Positions 33,609 to 46,340 of a stretch of DNA of 64,000 nt are shown here, piece by piece. How positions within the stretch are numbered: the stretch's first letter is position 1; each line of letters begins with the position of its first letter. The stretch is from Closterium sp. Naga37s-1 (lineage: Eukaryota > Streptophyta > Zygnematophyceae > Desmidiales > Closteriaceae). The notes under the pieces were generated by a model. It was not told the origin of the DNA. It saw nothing but the letters and a program-made list of their open reading frames with translations, and made no database searches. The DNA is taken from contig CANJKZ010001112.1 of assembly GCA_947471745.1 (NCBI GenBank), positions 906,001 through 970,000 of the forward strand, read 5' to 3'. Both the position numbers and the translations under genes were made by a program.

Positions 33609-34052
33609 TGGTGGCGCCTACAGCGCGCACAATACGTTTCCAGACTCGTGAGCAGTGTCTCCTCCGGTTGGAGACGGAGGAGCGTGAGCGGGTCGAGCAG
33701 GCACGACAGTAGAAAATGCACCAGCAGTCTCATTCACAGCGCCATGAGAGGGTAGAGGAGGGGCCACAACCACAGCAGGAGAGAGTAGAGGAAGAGTCAT
33801 AGCCGCAAGAGGAGGGAGCAGAGGAGGGGTCACGACTGCAGCAGTAGGTGCAGTTGCGGCCGCAACAGGAGAGAGTAGAGGAGTAGTCACAAGTACAGCA
33901 GTAGGTGCAGTTGCAGTTGCAGTTGCAAAAGGAGAGAGTCGAAGAGGAGTCACGGCCGCAGCAGAAGAGGGTAGAGTAGGAGTCCCGCCTGCAGCAGCAG
34001 GTGCAGTTGCAGACACAGCAGGAGAGAGTAGAGGCGTCACGGCCGCAACAGG
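33609..34052 (+). pseudogene. Glu/Gln-rich relic
   Basis: From an ATG at 33609 one frame reads MVAPTARTIRFQTREQCLLR and then a long Gln/Glu/Arg-rich stretch (repeats of PQQERVEE) with several stops. It resembles a charged, coiled-coil-prone gag-like segment. No domain is recognised. It runs directly into the inverted repeat at 34053. Confidence 0.35.
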
Positions 34053-34210
34053 TGTTAGAGACTATTACGAGGTCTACGAAGATTAAGGGCCTAAATATCT
34101 CAAAATCGTTGGGCCTAGTTTCTGGACAGAATCGTCGACTTCACAAGAAACGTTGTCGACACAAATTGCACCGTCAAAACTTCACCAAACTCAGATATGT
34201 TGTAGCCCTG
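34053..34210 (+). repeat. Left arm of a 158-bp inverted repeat
   Basis: It starts TGTTAGAGACTA and ends TGTAGCCCTG. A reverse-complement copy with a handful of differences lies at 38292-38450. The TG start suggests LTR ends of one family, inserted in opposite orientations on either side of copia D. Confidence 0.8.
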
Positions 34211-34975
34211 GTCCGTGGCTACAATTCCCAATTTGAATCGTATCAAGAGGTGAAGTAAATGTCGACTTATCAATTTCGGCGCACAGGGGGGTATGCTGCC
34301 ATGAGAACTTAACTCAATGATAAGAGTCTCACAATTACCACACAAAGAAGTTAGAGTAGCAATTAACCAGGTGGGAGGGAAGAGGAGGACGAGAGGGAAG
34401 GTCCCAAAAAAGTCCCCAACCAAGGAAAACCCCATAAGCACACCAAACCCTTTCCCTATAGGAACCCCACTTTTACTTTTGTCACTTTCCAACCCATGCC
34501 ATCCACCTTGCCCAACTTGGCCACACTTGCCAACCTGGTTTGGCTCCTCCCAACCACTTGGCAGCATCTACAGTGATGTTGACGAATTTCCCAACCCCCA
34601 AAAGTCTATACCCCTAATGGAGTCAACCCCACAACTTCCCATAGTCAACACAACCAAATATCAAAAGCATACGAACTTCCAACGTTCGTAACTTTCTTGT
34701 TCGTGCTCCGATTGAAGTGATACTTGGTTCTTCGGAAAGCTCTTGAGCAGAGGAGTCACTTCAGATATCTGCTCAAGCCAAATAACATTCACACACAATC
34801 AGAAAAACCAAACCACATCAAACACAAATTCTTGCACACGCTCACACCACGCATGCAACGCACGAGCATATGATGGGAGGCAGACAGACGTGAATGCAAA
34901 TGATAGCATCACATAATAAACTCCCCCTCTGGCTGCCTACCATCATCCCATATGCCACAATTCATGCATGCACCC
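34211..34975 (-). repeat. Probable 3' LTR and flank of copia D
   Basis: On the minus strand, after the copia D stop, a purine tract GCCAGAGGGGGAGTT is followed by TATTATGTGATGCTATC, the expected place for the LTR to start (about 34911). The far end is not defined, because no 5' LTR of D is present. The rest is moderately AT-rich without genes. Confidence 0.45.
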
Positions 34976-37900
34976 TCAATGCACACTCATTCCTGCAAGT
35001 TTCATGCCCTTCCAATGCTCAGGTTCGGCCAGGCGCTTGGTAAGAATGGCAGCCGCCTGCTGATGGGTCTTCACAATCTCCAGTCGCACCTCCTTGTCCA
35101 GGAGCCTCCTCACCCAGTGCCACTTGGGCCTGATGTGCTTTGTTAGCCCATGAAGGCAGGCGTTCTTGGCAAGCTTCACTGCCGACTCATTGTCACAGAA
35201 CATGATAGTTGGCTCTCTCTGACCAACAGCAATCTCCTCCAACAGACGCCTCAGCCACACTACCTCCTTTGCCCTATGATGCAGGGCCATGTACTCTGTC
35301 TCACACAAGGACTGCCCCACCTCATTCTGCTTCTTGCTACGCCAGCTCACTGCACCACCTCCAAACAGGCACACATAGCCTCCAATGCTGGTGCCATCCG
35401 CTTTCACAGAGTTGAAGCTAGCGTCAGTGTAGCAGGTCAGGAGCATCTCCCCATTGCTCAAATCAGCTGCACCCCTCTGCAGCCTCTCCCTCACAGCACT
35501 GTACTCCAAACCCACTTATGCCGTTGCACTCACATAGCGGACCAACCTCTTGGCCGCTTCCAGCTGCTCATCACTGGGGCGTGAAACCACACTGGCAAGC
35601 CTGGATGCTGCAAAGGCAATGTCAGGCCGCATGTGGTTAGCCGCATAGTTGAGCGCCCCTACCATGGAATGAAACAGCTTCCTGTCACTCTCACCCACCA
35701 CCTCCTCATCAGCACAGGGCTCCACAGTGAACCCCGAAGGCAGTGGGGTGGCTGGCTTCCCTCCATCTTGCAGCCCATACTTCTCGGCCAGTCCCTCACA
35801 GTACTTCCTCTGGTGCAACCTCAACACTCCCTTGTCAATGTCCCTCTCCACATGCATCCCCAGGTAATACTTCACATCTCCCATTTTCGAGCACTTGAAC
35901 TGCATCTCCAGCATCTCCTCCACACGCTCAATCATCGTAGATGACTCAGAGAAGAGCAGGATGTCGTCCACGTAAACCAGGAGCATGAGGAACTGCTCCT
36001 TCTCTTGCAGCAGGAACAGGCTGTGGTCGCACTCACTCTTCTTGAAACCCCCAGCCAGCAAGGTCTCCTCCAGCTTGTGGTACCATGCACGAGGAGCCTG
36101 CTTCAGGCCATAGATGGCCTTCTTCAGCCTGCACACTCTACCGCTCCCATCATCCAACCCCTCAAGCTGCAGCATGTACAGCTCCTCCAGAATGATCCCA
36201 TTGAGGAAGGCGGTGGTAATGTCCATCTGCTTCACCTGCCATCCACGGTATGCAGCCATTGCCAATGACACTCTCAGTGTTGTCCCTTTCCCCACAGGAG
36301 CATAGAGCTCGTTGAAATCCTTCCCCTTTGTCTGCTGGAATCTCTTAGCCACAAGCCTTGACTTGTAGCGGGTCAGCTCCCCATCTGGTCCGTACTTATG
36401 CCTGAAGATCAGCTTGGAAGAAATGGCCTTCTTCCCAGGAGGCAGCTCACACAGCTCCCACGTCTCATTCTCCAGCAGAGAGTCATACTCCTCCTTCACA
36501 CTCTGCTTCCACTTCTCAGCGTCGGGCCCGCTCAATGCCTCGGCTAACGTCTTGGGCTCAGGGACGGTTGCCCAGTAGCAGTGTGCTATCTCATCCTCAT
36601 CACACTGCTCAGCCACACTCCCAGCCCGTACCACCTTTGGCTTGCCAAAGCTCGGATAGGTCAGCCGGTTAGGAGGGCGCACATCCCTCCTAGGACGGTC
36701 AGCCGGACGTGCGGCACCTTGCTGCTGCTGCTGCGGCGGCTGCTGCTGCTGCTGCTGCTGCTGCTCCTCCACCTCAGGTTCTCCCCCATCCTCAGTCACC
36801 CCAGAGATCTCCTCCTCTGAGACAGTGACCTGCACTTGCCTTGAAGGCCGCTGCACCTCATCGGCCTCAATGATCAGCGGTGTTGTAGGAAGCTTCTGCT
36901 GCTGCTGCTTCCACTCCTTGTAGTACAAGGACTCGAGGAACTTCACATCCCTTGACACAGTCAGCTGCTGGCTGGTCAAGTCCCAAATCAGCCAGCCCTT
37001 GTGATCCTTAGCAAGCCCCAAGTGCACACCCCATCTCCCAGAAGCTTCCAGTTTTCCCCTCTTCTCCTTAGGCACATGAAACACCACCATGCAGCCGAAG
37101 GCTCTCAGCATGTTGACTGCTGGTGCACACCCATACCACTTGGTGTAGGGGACCCACTGCTTGTCCCCCACAGTCGCCAGCACCCTGTTCTTCACAAGGG
37201 CGACCTGCCGCAGTGCAGTCACCCAAAACGGATCCGGCAGCCCTGCATGCCCAAGGAGAGTGCGAGCACCTTCCTGCAGGGTCCGGTTGAACCGCTCGGC
37301 CACGCCGTTCTGCTGAGGGTTGTAGGGCACCGTAAGCTGATGCTGGATCCCCTTCTTCTTCAGCACCGCCTCAAAATCAGCGCCAATGAATTCTCCCCCG
37401 TTGTCAGTGCGGATCACCTTCACCTTGTGTCCGCTCTCCCTTTGAGCTCTCGGCATCCACTCCTTTAAAGTAGCCGTTGCCACCTCCCCTTTGGTCTTCA
37501 AAGGGTACACCCATACCGCACGCGTGTGGTCATCCACAATGGTGAAGAAGTAGCGGCTGCCCGAGAGAGAAGGGGCCCTCGTGGGGCCCACCACGTCCAT
37601 GTGCACAAGTGCAAGTGGAGCCTTGGCTGGTCCCGTGCTGCTTCTGAAGGGGAACTTGGTGAATTTAGTCTCAAGGCATGTAGGGCAGCTTCCAATCTCC
37701 TTTGCTGCCCCCTTCACCTCCAACCCCTTCAAGCTCCCATCTTTCACCAACTTCTGCAGCATCGGAATGTTAATGTGACACAACCTCTCGTGCCACGTCT
37801 CCCAATCGGCCTCACCACTCCCAGATGAAGCCTTTGCCCATGCAGCTGTCCCGTCCACACCAGCAAGCACCTCACCATGTGGCTGCTGTGGCTGCTGCAC

Positions 37901-38281
37901 CTTCTTGACTGCATCCAGGGCCCCATCAGTTGGTGCAGTCTCCTCTCCTCCCGCAGTTGCTTTAGCCGCTGCCGCTGCCTTTGCCGTTGCTGGTGGTTTC
38001 CCATTCCAAGGGATGATGGGCAGCTGCCAGAGGTCCTTGATGCAGCTGCTCTTCTCCTCCAAGTCCCACAACAGCAACTTCCCAAGCTTCGCACGGCAGC
38101 TCGTTGGGCCGAATGTAACCTTAGCCTTGCTTTTCTGCAACCGGCGCACGGAAAGAAGGTTAGCTGACAAACCTTCAACCAACAGCACATTCCCCAGCCC
38201 CACAAGCCACCCATTGGCTCCCATGACCTTGGCATTTCCAACACCAGTCACAGGGAGCAAAGCACCTGAAGCGGCAGCCAC
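34976..38281 (-). pseudogene. Copia D pol, nearly intact but 5'-truncated
   Basis: It begins just after the protease (LGNVLLVEGLSANLLSVRRL). Next come the pre-integrase finger (HERLCH..CPTC), an integrase with HMDVVGP, RTDNGGEF and QQNGVAERFNR, a polyglutamine linker (about 36720-36765) and a full reverse transcriptase with YVDD in LVYVDDILLF. A single TAA at 35516-35518 precedes the RNase H domain (CYTDASFN, LCETEYMA, CDNESAV), which is then open to 34976. Apart from missing gag, protease and 5' LTR there is only this one stop, so the copy is young. Closest in the window to copia C. Confidence 0.88.
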
Positions 38282-38291
38282 CTGAAGCGAT

Positions 38292-38450
38292 CAGGGCTAC
38301 AACATATCTGAGTTTGGTGAAGTTTTGACAGTGCAATTTTTGTCGACAACGTTTCTTGTGAAGTCGACGATTCTGTCCAGAAACTAGGCCCAACGATTTT
38401 GAGATATTTAGGCCCCTAATCTTCGTAGACCTCGTCCTTAGTCTCTAACA
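38292..38450 (-). repeat. Right arm of a 158-bp inverted repeat
   Basis: Reverse complement of 34053-34210. It directly follows the RNase H end of copia B1, whose frame runs into it, so it may be the start of the B1 3' LTR. Copia D begins about 10 bp to the left. Confidence 0.75.
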
Positions 38451-41400
38451 GCACATTGTCAGCACCGTCTCCAACTTTGGCCAGGCGCACTTGGCCGATC
38501 GCGATGGAGCATTGGTTGAAGGCCGGAAAGTGCAACGCCTTTGTCAGGAAGTCGGCTGGCTGCTCGGTGGTTGGGATGTACCGCAGCATGAACTACCCGC
38601 ACTCCACCATCTGCTACAGCCAGATGTAGCGTCACTCCATGCTTGAGGTTGCCCTTCAACCCCAAGCCCTAAGTAACCGCAATGGCCGACTTGTTGTCCA
38701 CTCGGAGGATAATCGGCATCCCAGCATCGAGCACCTTGAACTCTCTGAGGAGGAAGTGATGTCGACGTCCCTCCATGCCGGCATCGACGGCCGCCACGTA
38801 CTTCGAATCTGTCCACAAATGTCTTGCGTACTTGATGCGCTGGCTTGGCTAGGAGACGGCAGCCCCTCCGAAGACGAACTCGTAGCCGCCCGTGCTCGTC
38901 ATGTTATGCTTGTTGCCCACATCGTCAGCGTCCACGTAGCCAACCAGCTTCAGTGACTCTGCTCCACTGCCGAACTCTAAGGCGGTGTCACGGGTGTCGG
39001 CGAGGTAGGCGAGGAAATGGTAGACCTCACGCCAATGCTCGATGCTCCTCACTGTGAGACCGCTCCCCAGCTTGCTGCAAGCAAACTCGATGCTTGGCCT
39101 CGTCGTCGCTACCGCGAACTGCAACGAGCCGACCTTCAACCAGTAATCTTCCTCCTTGCGCTCCTGCGCCTCCTCGTTGTCGAACGTCAGCTTGGCGTAG
39201 GCGTCGACGGAGATCCGCCTGGTCTGCCCCTCGTTGATGAAGTGCCTATGCAGGTTGTCGACGTACGTCTGCTGGTGCAGCTACAGCTTCCTCGCCGGCA
39301 TGTCGCGTATGATCTCCAGCCCAAGGTACCTCTCGATCAGGCTGATCTCGCGCAGCCCAAAAGCAGCCTCCAATAGCTCCTTCAACTCCTTCAACATTGC
39401 AGTGCTGCTGCTGGCGGTGAGCAGGTCGTCGACGTAGACGAGCACCCAGCACGTCACTCCGTCGTCGCCGACCTTGAAGTACAGCACGTCATCGACCTGA
39501 CTCTTCTTCCAGTCGGTGCCAGTTAGCACGTCGTCGAGCACCTTGTACCACAGCAGCAACGACTGCTTCAGCCCGTACAGACTCTTCAGCAGCTTGCATA
39601 CCCGGCTGGTCCCGTCGTCATAGTAGTCCGGCTGGTACATGTACAGCACCCTGTCGAGCTTGCTCTGCGGGAAGGCGTTCTTCATGTCGAGCCGCATCAG
39701 GTTCAGGCCGAGGATGGCAACGATGCTGAGGAAGATCCTCAGCATGACGTAACTGCTGACCAAAACGTACGTCTTGTCGTAGTGAGCGCCGTACACCTGC
39801 GTGAAGCCCTTCACGACCAACTGTGACCATGTTGTCGATGTGGTACTTTGTCATCAGCACCCGGCGGTTCTTCATAATGTTCACACCGCGCTGGCGTTTG
39901 ACCAGCTCCCACGTGCCCATGCAATTGAGGGTGCAGATCTCCTTGTCCATGGTGGCCTTTACCGCCTTGCCTTTCCAGCTCGCCAATGCCTCCTTCACCG
40001 TCATCGTCGCAATGTCCTAACGGTGATCGGGATCGGCATGCACATCGGGTTCGAGCTCCAGCAGGTTGACGTTGGCCTCGATTTCGTCGAGCAACGTGTT
40101 GAAGGCGGTTGGTGGAAGACAGGCGTAGTAGCTCAGCCATTCCGGCGGCTTCCGAGTTCGACCTGATCGTCACAGCTCCGGCTTTTCCATCGGAACCTCC
40201 ACCACGTCGATGTCGATAGACTCCTCCCCTACCGACAGTTCCCCTTTATCGTCGACATCTTGGTCGTCGACAAGCTGCTTCACCAGCGTTGACCCTTTGA
40301 CTGGCTGCTCCTCTCTCGTCAACCCGCTTACCGATGTTGCTTCCGTGGACAGCTCCCCTGTCGGCTTCCCCTTCAGCTTCTCCCCTGTCGGCGGCACATC
40401 TAGTGTCTCCTTCTGCACCTGCTCCCATATCTACTGCTCCCATGACGACGACGGCTGCACATTTACGGTGACTACTTCGGCCGCACGTCGACCGCCGGCG
40501 ATGCCGTTGGCCGGTGCCACAGGCGACGCCTCACGATTCCCTCATCGCCGGTGGTCGACACCAGCAAATCGGTGACAAGCGGTGGAGCAACAGGAACGGG
40601 AGGAGGAAGAGAGGCCAGGACTTCCTCGACGTCTTCATCAACAGGCTCGTTGACCTCGGCGAGTAGCAGGAACGTTGCCGTCGAGGTGTCCGTCGGTGGG
40701 TGGATCTCCGTCTGCCCTGACGAAGGCCCGTACTTTACCTTCCACGCCTCCAGCGACAGTGTCTCATAGAAGACGACCTCGATCGACGTTACCACCTTGT
40801 TGTCGGTAAAGTCGAGCACCTCCCAGCCCTTGCTCTCCGGCGACACCCCCATGTGAAGTCCCCTGTGAGCCTTTGGCGCCAGTTTCCAACCGCGCTGTTG
40901 CTCAGAGACCATGAACTGCACCATGCAGCCCCACACTCGTGCCAGCGTGAGATCGGGCTTGTGGTACGATGTCGTCCCCGGCGGTGTTGTCAACCGCTCC
41001 AAGGAGTTCCGCACCCAGACGGTTTGTCGCAGGGCTAGGTGCCAATAATGGTGCTACACGGCCATGTGCAACAGTATCGTTCGTACGGACTCAACGACCG
41101 TGCGGATCTCCCGCTCAACCATGCCGTGAATCGAGTGTGGCGGTCCTTCAGCAGGAGGAAGTACAAGCTGTCCTCCTGGCAGCAACCTAGAATGGCCCAC
41201 ACAAGTCAATATGCACGACAGCCAACGCCTCCTTGACGTCCGAGCCTTTGTCTGGGAAGGTATGTCGCGCCAGCTTCAAACGACAAGTCGGCCCCAGTCG
41301 ACGGCTTGATGTCGAGGCCGGTGGCGATGTCGTACCTGGAACGTAGAGCACGTCGGAGATGAGAGCCAACTTCCCGACCTCACCTTACAGAGCGACAGTG

Positions 41401-41940
41401 CCGCGGGCCCTCGACTGCCTGCAACGCTCTGTTAAAGCCATGCACAATCTTATAGTCATCGCTCGGCGCCATTTCGACGAAGACCTCCTTTGTCCCGATC
41501 AGGTGGTGTGAGCAAGCACTGTCGAGAAGCACCACCATTGGGTTTGCCTGCTCGGCGGCCGCGACCGCCTTGAAGTCCTCGCCAGCTTCTGGCGCCAGCG
41601 AGACTGTTGGCTCTACTACGCTGACCATCGAGCACAACACCTCCCTGTCGCCTCGGCCCTTGCCACTGGAATTGTCGACATCGTTCAAAGACAACGACTT
41701 CTTCGACGTCTGCTTCTCCTTGCGCGGCTTCTCATCTTGACAAGAGTGGCGACTGGCCGACCGTCCGCGGCCTCCCTTGTTGTCGTCCTCGTCGCTGTCG
41801 TCGCGGTTGGGGCACTCGAAGGATAGATGGTCGGGGTCGCTCCAGATCCAGCACTCCCACCGTTGACCACCACCTCCACAACCCTTGTTACGCATCGACT
41901 TCGCCTGGTCAACATCCTTCGTCGACCGTGCGGAGATAAC
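38451..41940 (-). pseudogene. Copia B1 polyprotein relic
   Basis: All copia domains are recognisable in pieces. Zinc knuckle with second Cys replaced by Trp (CWIWSDPDHLSFEC, about 41845); protease LLDSACSHHLIG (about 41510); integrase start HIDLCGPF (about 41190). The integrase centre is badly scrambled (41190-41014), and the integrase tail RVWGCMVQFM is at about 40930. Reverse transcriptase is at 40004-39281 with LVYVDDLLTAS, and RNase H at 39139 to about 38460. At least six frame changes or stops. It is rich in 'gtcgac' and 'gtcgtc' words. No activity is possible. Confidence 0.85.
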
Positions 41941-42929
41941 TCAATCAACGGGAGCTAGACTACGGGCTAGGCATGGGGCTAGAGTGATCTATGCATTCGT
42001 TCGTTATTCGTTTCCAAATGCTCACACTACTTACTAGTAAATAGGGAGAATTGGCAAGAGTTTCACCAGGAAAACATGACAACAATAGTCGATACAACAT
42101 TGGCAACACAGACTACTTCAAAATGAGCATGCTAGTCAGTCGACTTCTAGCGCAGCACGGTCGACCGCGTGCCAGCACGACTTGGTCGACCGCGCTCCAG
42201 CAGAGCAAAGTCGTGGCTTGCCAACGTTGCAAGTCCATGGTGTGCCAACGCTACAGCAAGTCGGTTGCACAGCCTTGCACCCGCAAGACAATGGTGCACT
42301 TGCTTCGCAGGTGTGTGTAACTGGTTGGTGCGCCACTCCTTGTCACGTGCACAGCGCAGACGCCCGGCAGAGTCCACGGCAGCGACTGCGCCCACTAGCC
42401 ACATCAACCTCGGGATACCACCCCCGTGGTTGACCTCGCAGAAGCTACCCCGGCGACCTTCGCACACGTCGCCCGGGTATCCCGGTCGGCCAGGCAACCA
42501 TGCCTGGTCGACCAGCTCAGTCCGTCGCCGAACACCCGTGACCAGCGTCCCCAATGTCAGCTCCAGCTGGTCGACGCCTGACGTCCTCCCAGGTCGACCC
42601 ACTGGCCCGGCGCCATCTTGCTCGGCGCCCTGCTCCTCAGCGCCCAGCTCCTCTGTCTAGGTCGATGTCGGCACCCCGTTCGTCGACCACCAGAACTCGG
42701 CGCCCAAAACTCGGCGCCCCTTGGAGTGTCCCCCGTGTACATCGACCAGCCCCGTCGACCAGCTCTTCCCACTGATGCAGGTCGGCTACACTCCCTACAC
42801 ACCCAACCACGAGGTCGGCTCCGCCCAAGCAAGGACGGGGCCAACCATAACTCCCGTTGACACTCCCCTGCCGCGTTTATGCTTGGGCCCCTAGCCCACA
42901 CGGCAGTACCACTCAGAGAATAGCTCGTC
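41941..42929. other. Interval between copia B1 and B2
   Basis: 41941-42130 is AT-rich. 42130-42860 is GC-rich and strikingly rich in GTCGAC (at least seven occurrences), like the B-type copia sequences on both sides. It may be LTR or leader of B1 or the 3' region of B2. No protein domain or paired LTR could be placed. Confidence 0.4.
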
Positions 42930-43985
42930 GACGTGCACCTAACATACAGCACGCCGGTCACCGCACCAGCCATGCAAGAGGTAATGGCACCTACTGCTGC
43001 ACGTCGTTGTCGCCATCGCCCACATCGGTCGCACTCGGCCGATTGCAACGGAGCACCGGTTGAAGGCCAGAAAGTGCAGCACCTTCGTCAGGAACTTGGC
43101 TGGCTGCTCGGCGGTCGGGATGTACTTCAGCGAAAACTTCCCACGCTTCACCATGTGCTGCAGCCAGGCCTGTCGCCGCTCCATCTGCTTGAGGTTGCCC
43201 GTCAACCTCATGCCCTCGGCGACTGTTGTCCACCCGAAGGACAGTCGGCGTCCCAGCGTCCAGCTTCTGGAACTCTGCAAGGAGGAAGCGAAGGCGACGT
43301 CATTCCTTGCCGGCTTTGGTTGCCGCCATGTACTTAGACTCGGTCAACGACAGCGTTGCGCACTTGATGCGCTGGCTCGACCAGAGATCGCGGCCCCTCC
43401 GTAGACAAACACGAAGCCGCCCGTGCTCGTCCGGTTCTACTTGTCACCGGCGTCGTCGGCGTCCACGCTTTAGCGACTCTGGTCCACCGTCGAGCTCCAA
43501 GGCAGTGTCACGCGTGTTGGCAGCGGTCGACCTCGCGCCAGTGCTGGTCGCTCCTCACCGTAAGGCCGCTCCCCAACTTGCTGTAGGCGTAGGCAATGTC
43601 CGGCCTCGTCGTCGTCGCCACAAACTGCAGCGAGCCGACCTTCTACTGGTACTCCTCCTCCTGGCGCTCCTGTGCCTCCTCGTCGTCGAAGGTGAGCTCG
43701 CCATAGGCGTTAACCGAGACCGGCGTCTTTGGGGTGCACTCCGTCTGCTCCTCGTCGAGATACCGCCTACGCAGCTTGTCGGCATAGCCCTGCTGGTGCA
43801 GCAACAGCTTCCTCGCCGGCCTGTTGCGCATAATCTCCAGCCTGAAGTACTTTTGCATCGGCGAGATCTCGCGTAGCTCGAAGGCGGCCTCCAGCAGCTC
43901 CTTCAGCATCTCGGCACTACTGCCAGCAGCGAGCAGGTCGTCAACGTAGACCAGCACCTAGCAGGCCACGCCATCTTTGCCGACC
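42930..43985 (-). pseudogene. Copia B2 RT-RNase H fragment
   Basis: It starts at VGKDGVAC-stop-VLVYVDDLLAAGSS (the YVDD block, about 43957) and runs through the reverse-transcriptase thumb (LHQQGYADKLRRRYLDEEQ) to a broken RNase H ending KYIPTAEQPAKFLTKVL (about 43060). It is the same family as B1. The 5' side is joined without a spacer to copia A4, giving a hybrid of two families in the same orientation. Frame changes at about 43640 and 43290. Confidence 0.8.
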
Positions 43986-45060
43986 GTGAAGGTAGCCAGG
44001 TGACGACCCGTCTGAGCATACGTGCAATGTGTCACACGCTCGTAGGCTGGGGTGAACTGGTGAACACCCGCAACCTGGAGCGCAGAACCCGCCACCAAGT
44101 TCGTAGAGAACGAGGGGAGGTAAAGACCCGACAGTGTGCCGGACGGGACAGCAGGACAAGGGAGGACAGTGGTGGAGGTCGCACGGACTGGACCCCCAGA
44201 GGGGTCTGCCAGGGAGACTGCAACCGGCCGACTGAGCGGCGTGAGGGTGGTGCTGTCGCGAAAGAAGGAGCGAGAAGCACCAGAGTCAAGTGCGAAGGTG
44301 TACAAGGCCTCAGCAGGCGCAGTACTAGAGAGAGCAGACTCACCAGCACCTGGAGCAGCAGCCTCACCAGCACCCAGAGCAGGAGACGCACTAGCACCTA
44401 GAGCAGCAGCCTCACCAGCACCTAGAGCAGGCGACGCACGAGCACCTAGATCAGCAGCCTCACCAGCACCGAGAGCAGCAGGCTCTATACCTGGGTCAGG
44501 CGGTACGCACAGGTAACAGGCACGGTCAGCACTAGTAGGCAATGCATACATGGCAGTGAGAATAGCATCATAGTCAAGAGCAAATATATCTACCCTCTGC
44601 CCAAGCAGCTCCACCCAGTCGGGGAGCTCAGCCTCGTCGCCAAACTTGGTACGCCAGGCGTCGCTCAGACGGGCGAAGCAGCGGGACTGTGTGTGACTAA
44701 GCGTCCCGCAAGCCTGACCAGTCCGATCACCTGTGCGAATGACGTACGGGCAGCGAACGGTACTCAAAGACCCTCTACTCTGAGCGTACCACTCACGAAG
44801 GGCGACAGCCACGACGGCTACCGACACAACCCCAACTAGCGTACCACTCACGAAGCTGCTGGGGCGTGAGAGACTCGCGCGGACGTCGCTGGAGCTGCAT
44901 CTGGCCACCGCCAGTAGCAGCAGTAGCAGTGGTAGTGGCAGTGGCATTAGTAGCAGCAGCAGCGCGGGCAGGGCAGGCGCGGCAGGCAGGTAGGCAGGCA
45001 GGCAGGCAGGCAGACAGGCAGGCAGGCAGGCAGGCTGGCAGGCACGCAGTGCAACAAGGC
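43986..45060 (-). pseudogene. Copia A4 gag C-terminus and protease, truncated
   Basis: Retains the zinc module (CPYVIRTGDRTGQACG..H..RC), the YDAILTAMYALP block, tandem ALGAGEAA repeats and an intact-looking protease motif DSGASRSFF (about 44290). It then stops being A-type in HLATFT, at about 43988. The gag N-terminus present in A1 is missing. In its place are a Leu/Ala-rich translation of trinucleotide repeats and a partial duplication of the LREWYA segment. It cannot make capsid. Confidence 0.8.
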
Positions 45061-45089
45061 AGGTGCTCACCAGTGGCGGGAAGAGCAGG

Positions 45090-46170
45090 CGCTCGCCGGG
45101 CGAGCAGGGCCGGCGCTCAGCGGGCGGCTGCACGGGGTCCAGGGGCGGCGTCGCGGGTCCAGGGGCGGCGTCGCGGGGTCCAAGGGCGGCTGCACGGAGT
45201 CCAGGGGCGGCTGCACCAGGGGCGGCTGCTTCAGGGGCCAGGGGCGGCTGCTCTGGGTCCAGGGGCGGTTGCTCGAGGGTCCAGGGGCGGCTGCACCAGG
45301 GGCGGCTGCTGCAAGGGCCAGGGGCGGCTGCTCAGGGTCCAGGGGCAGCTGCTCGAGGGTCCAGGGGTGGCTGGACCAGGGGCGGCTGCTGTAGGAGCCA
45401 GGGGCGGCTGCTCTGGGTCCAGGGGCGGCTGCTCGAGGGTCCAGGGGCGGCTGCACCAGGGCGCGTCGACTGCAGGGCGCGGCCGCGTCAGAGGCAGGGC
45501 GTGGCCGTGTCAGAGGCAGGGCGGGGCCGCGTCGGCTGCAAGGCGCGGCCGCATCAGAGGCAGGGCGCGGCCGCGTCGAAGGCAGGGCGCGGCCGCGTCA
45601 GAGGTTGGGCGTGGCCGCGTCAGAGGCAGGGCGGGGCCGCGTCGGCTGCAGGGTGCGGCCGCGTCGGCTGTAGGGCGCGGCCGCGTCGAAGGCAGGGCGC
45701 GGCCGCGTCAGAGGCTGGGCGTGGCCGCGTCAGAGGCAGGGCGGGGCCGCGTCGGTCGCAGGGCGCGGCCGCGTCGAAGGCAGGGCGCGGCCGCGTCGAA
45801 GGTAGGGCGCGGCCGCGTCAGAGGCTGGGCACGGCCGCCTCAGAGGCAGTGCGGGGCCGCGTCGGCTGCAGGGCGCGGCTGCGTCAGAGGCAGGGCGCGG
45901 CCGCGTCGGAGGCAAGGCGGGGCCGCGTCGGCTGCAGGGCGCGGCCGCGTCGAATGCAGGGCGGGGCCGCGTCAGAGGCTGGGCGCGGCCGCGTCAGAGG
46001 CAGGGCGGGGCCGCGTTCTGGCCTGACGGGCCTGCAGGGGCGGCTCGCGGGCCTGACGGGCCTGCAGGGGCGGCTCGTGGGCCTGACGGGCCTGTAGGGG
46101 CGGCGCGTGAGCCTTACGAGCCTGCAGGGGCGGCGCGCTGGCCTTACGGGCCTGCAGGGGCGGCGCGCTG
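45090..46170. repeat. GC-rich tandem arrays in the A4 leader
   Basis: Three successive arrays: 'ccaggggcggctgct' types (about 45130-45460), a ~24-bp 'gcagggcgcggccgcgtc' type (45470-46010) and a ~30-bp 'gggcctgacgggcctgcagg' type (46015-46170). They occupy the untranslated leader between the primer-binding site and gag. Long open frames here are by-products of composition. Confidence 0.8.
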
Positions 46171-46340
46171 GCCTAGGGCAGCAGGAGGCAGCGCGAGGGC
46201 TGCAGGACGGCGCGCGCAGCGCAGCACGTCACAAGGCAGGGCAGGCACGCAGGCAAGTAGGTGCAGTACAACACGTGGGGTAGCGCGGTAACCGCAACGG
46301 TAGGTGGGCCCGAAAAATAAGATGGTCCTACGGACCTAGT

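Noticed and set aside
36720-36770. CAG/CTG expansion as a regulatory microsatellite
   Set aside because: It codes an in-frame polyglutamine linker of the copia D polyprotein.
34053-38450. One large DNA transposon with 158-bp terminal inverted repeats
   Set aside because: No target-site duplication or transposase is present, and the interior is a copia element with its own truncated ends. Inverted LTR fragments explain it better.
44866-46097. Arg/Ala/Gly-rich 340-390-residue open frames in the A4 leader
   Set aside because: They translate tandem GC arrays, have no homologue, and lie in the untranslated leader of a copia element.
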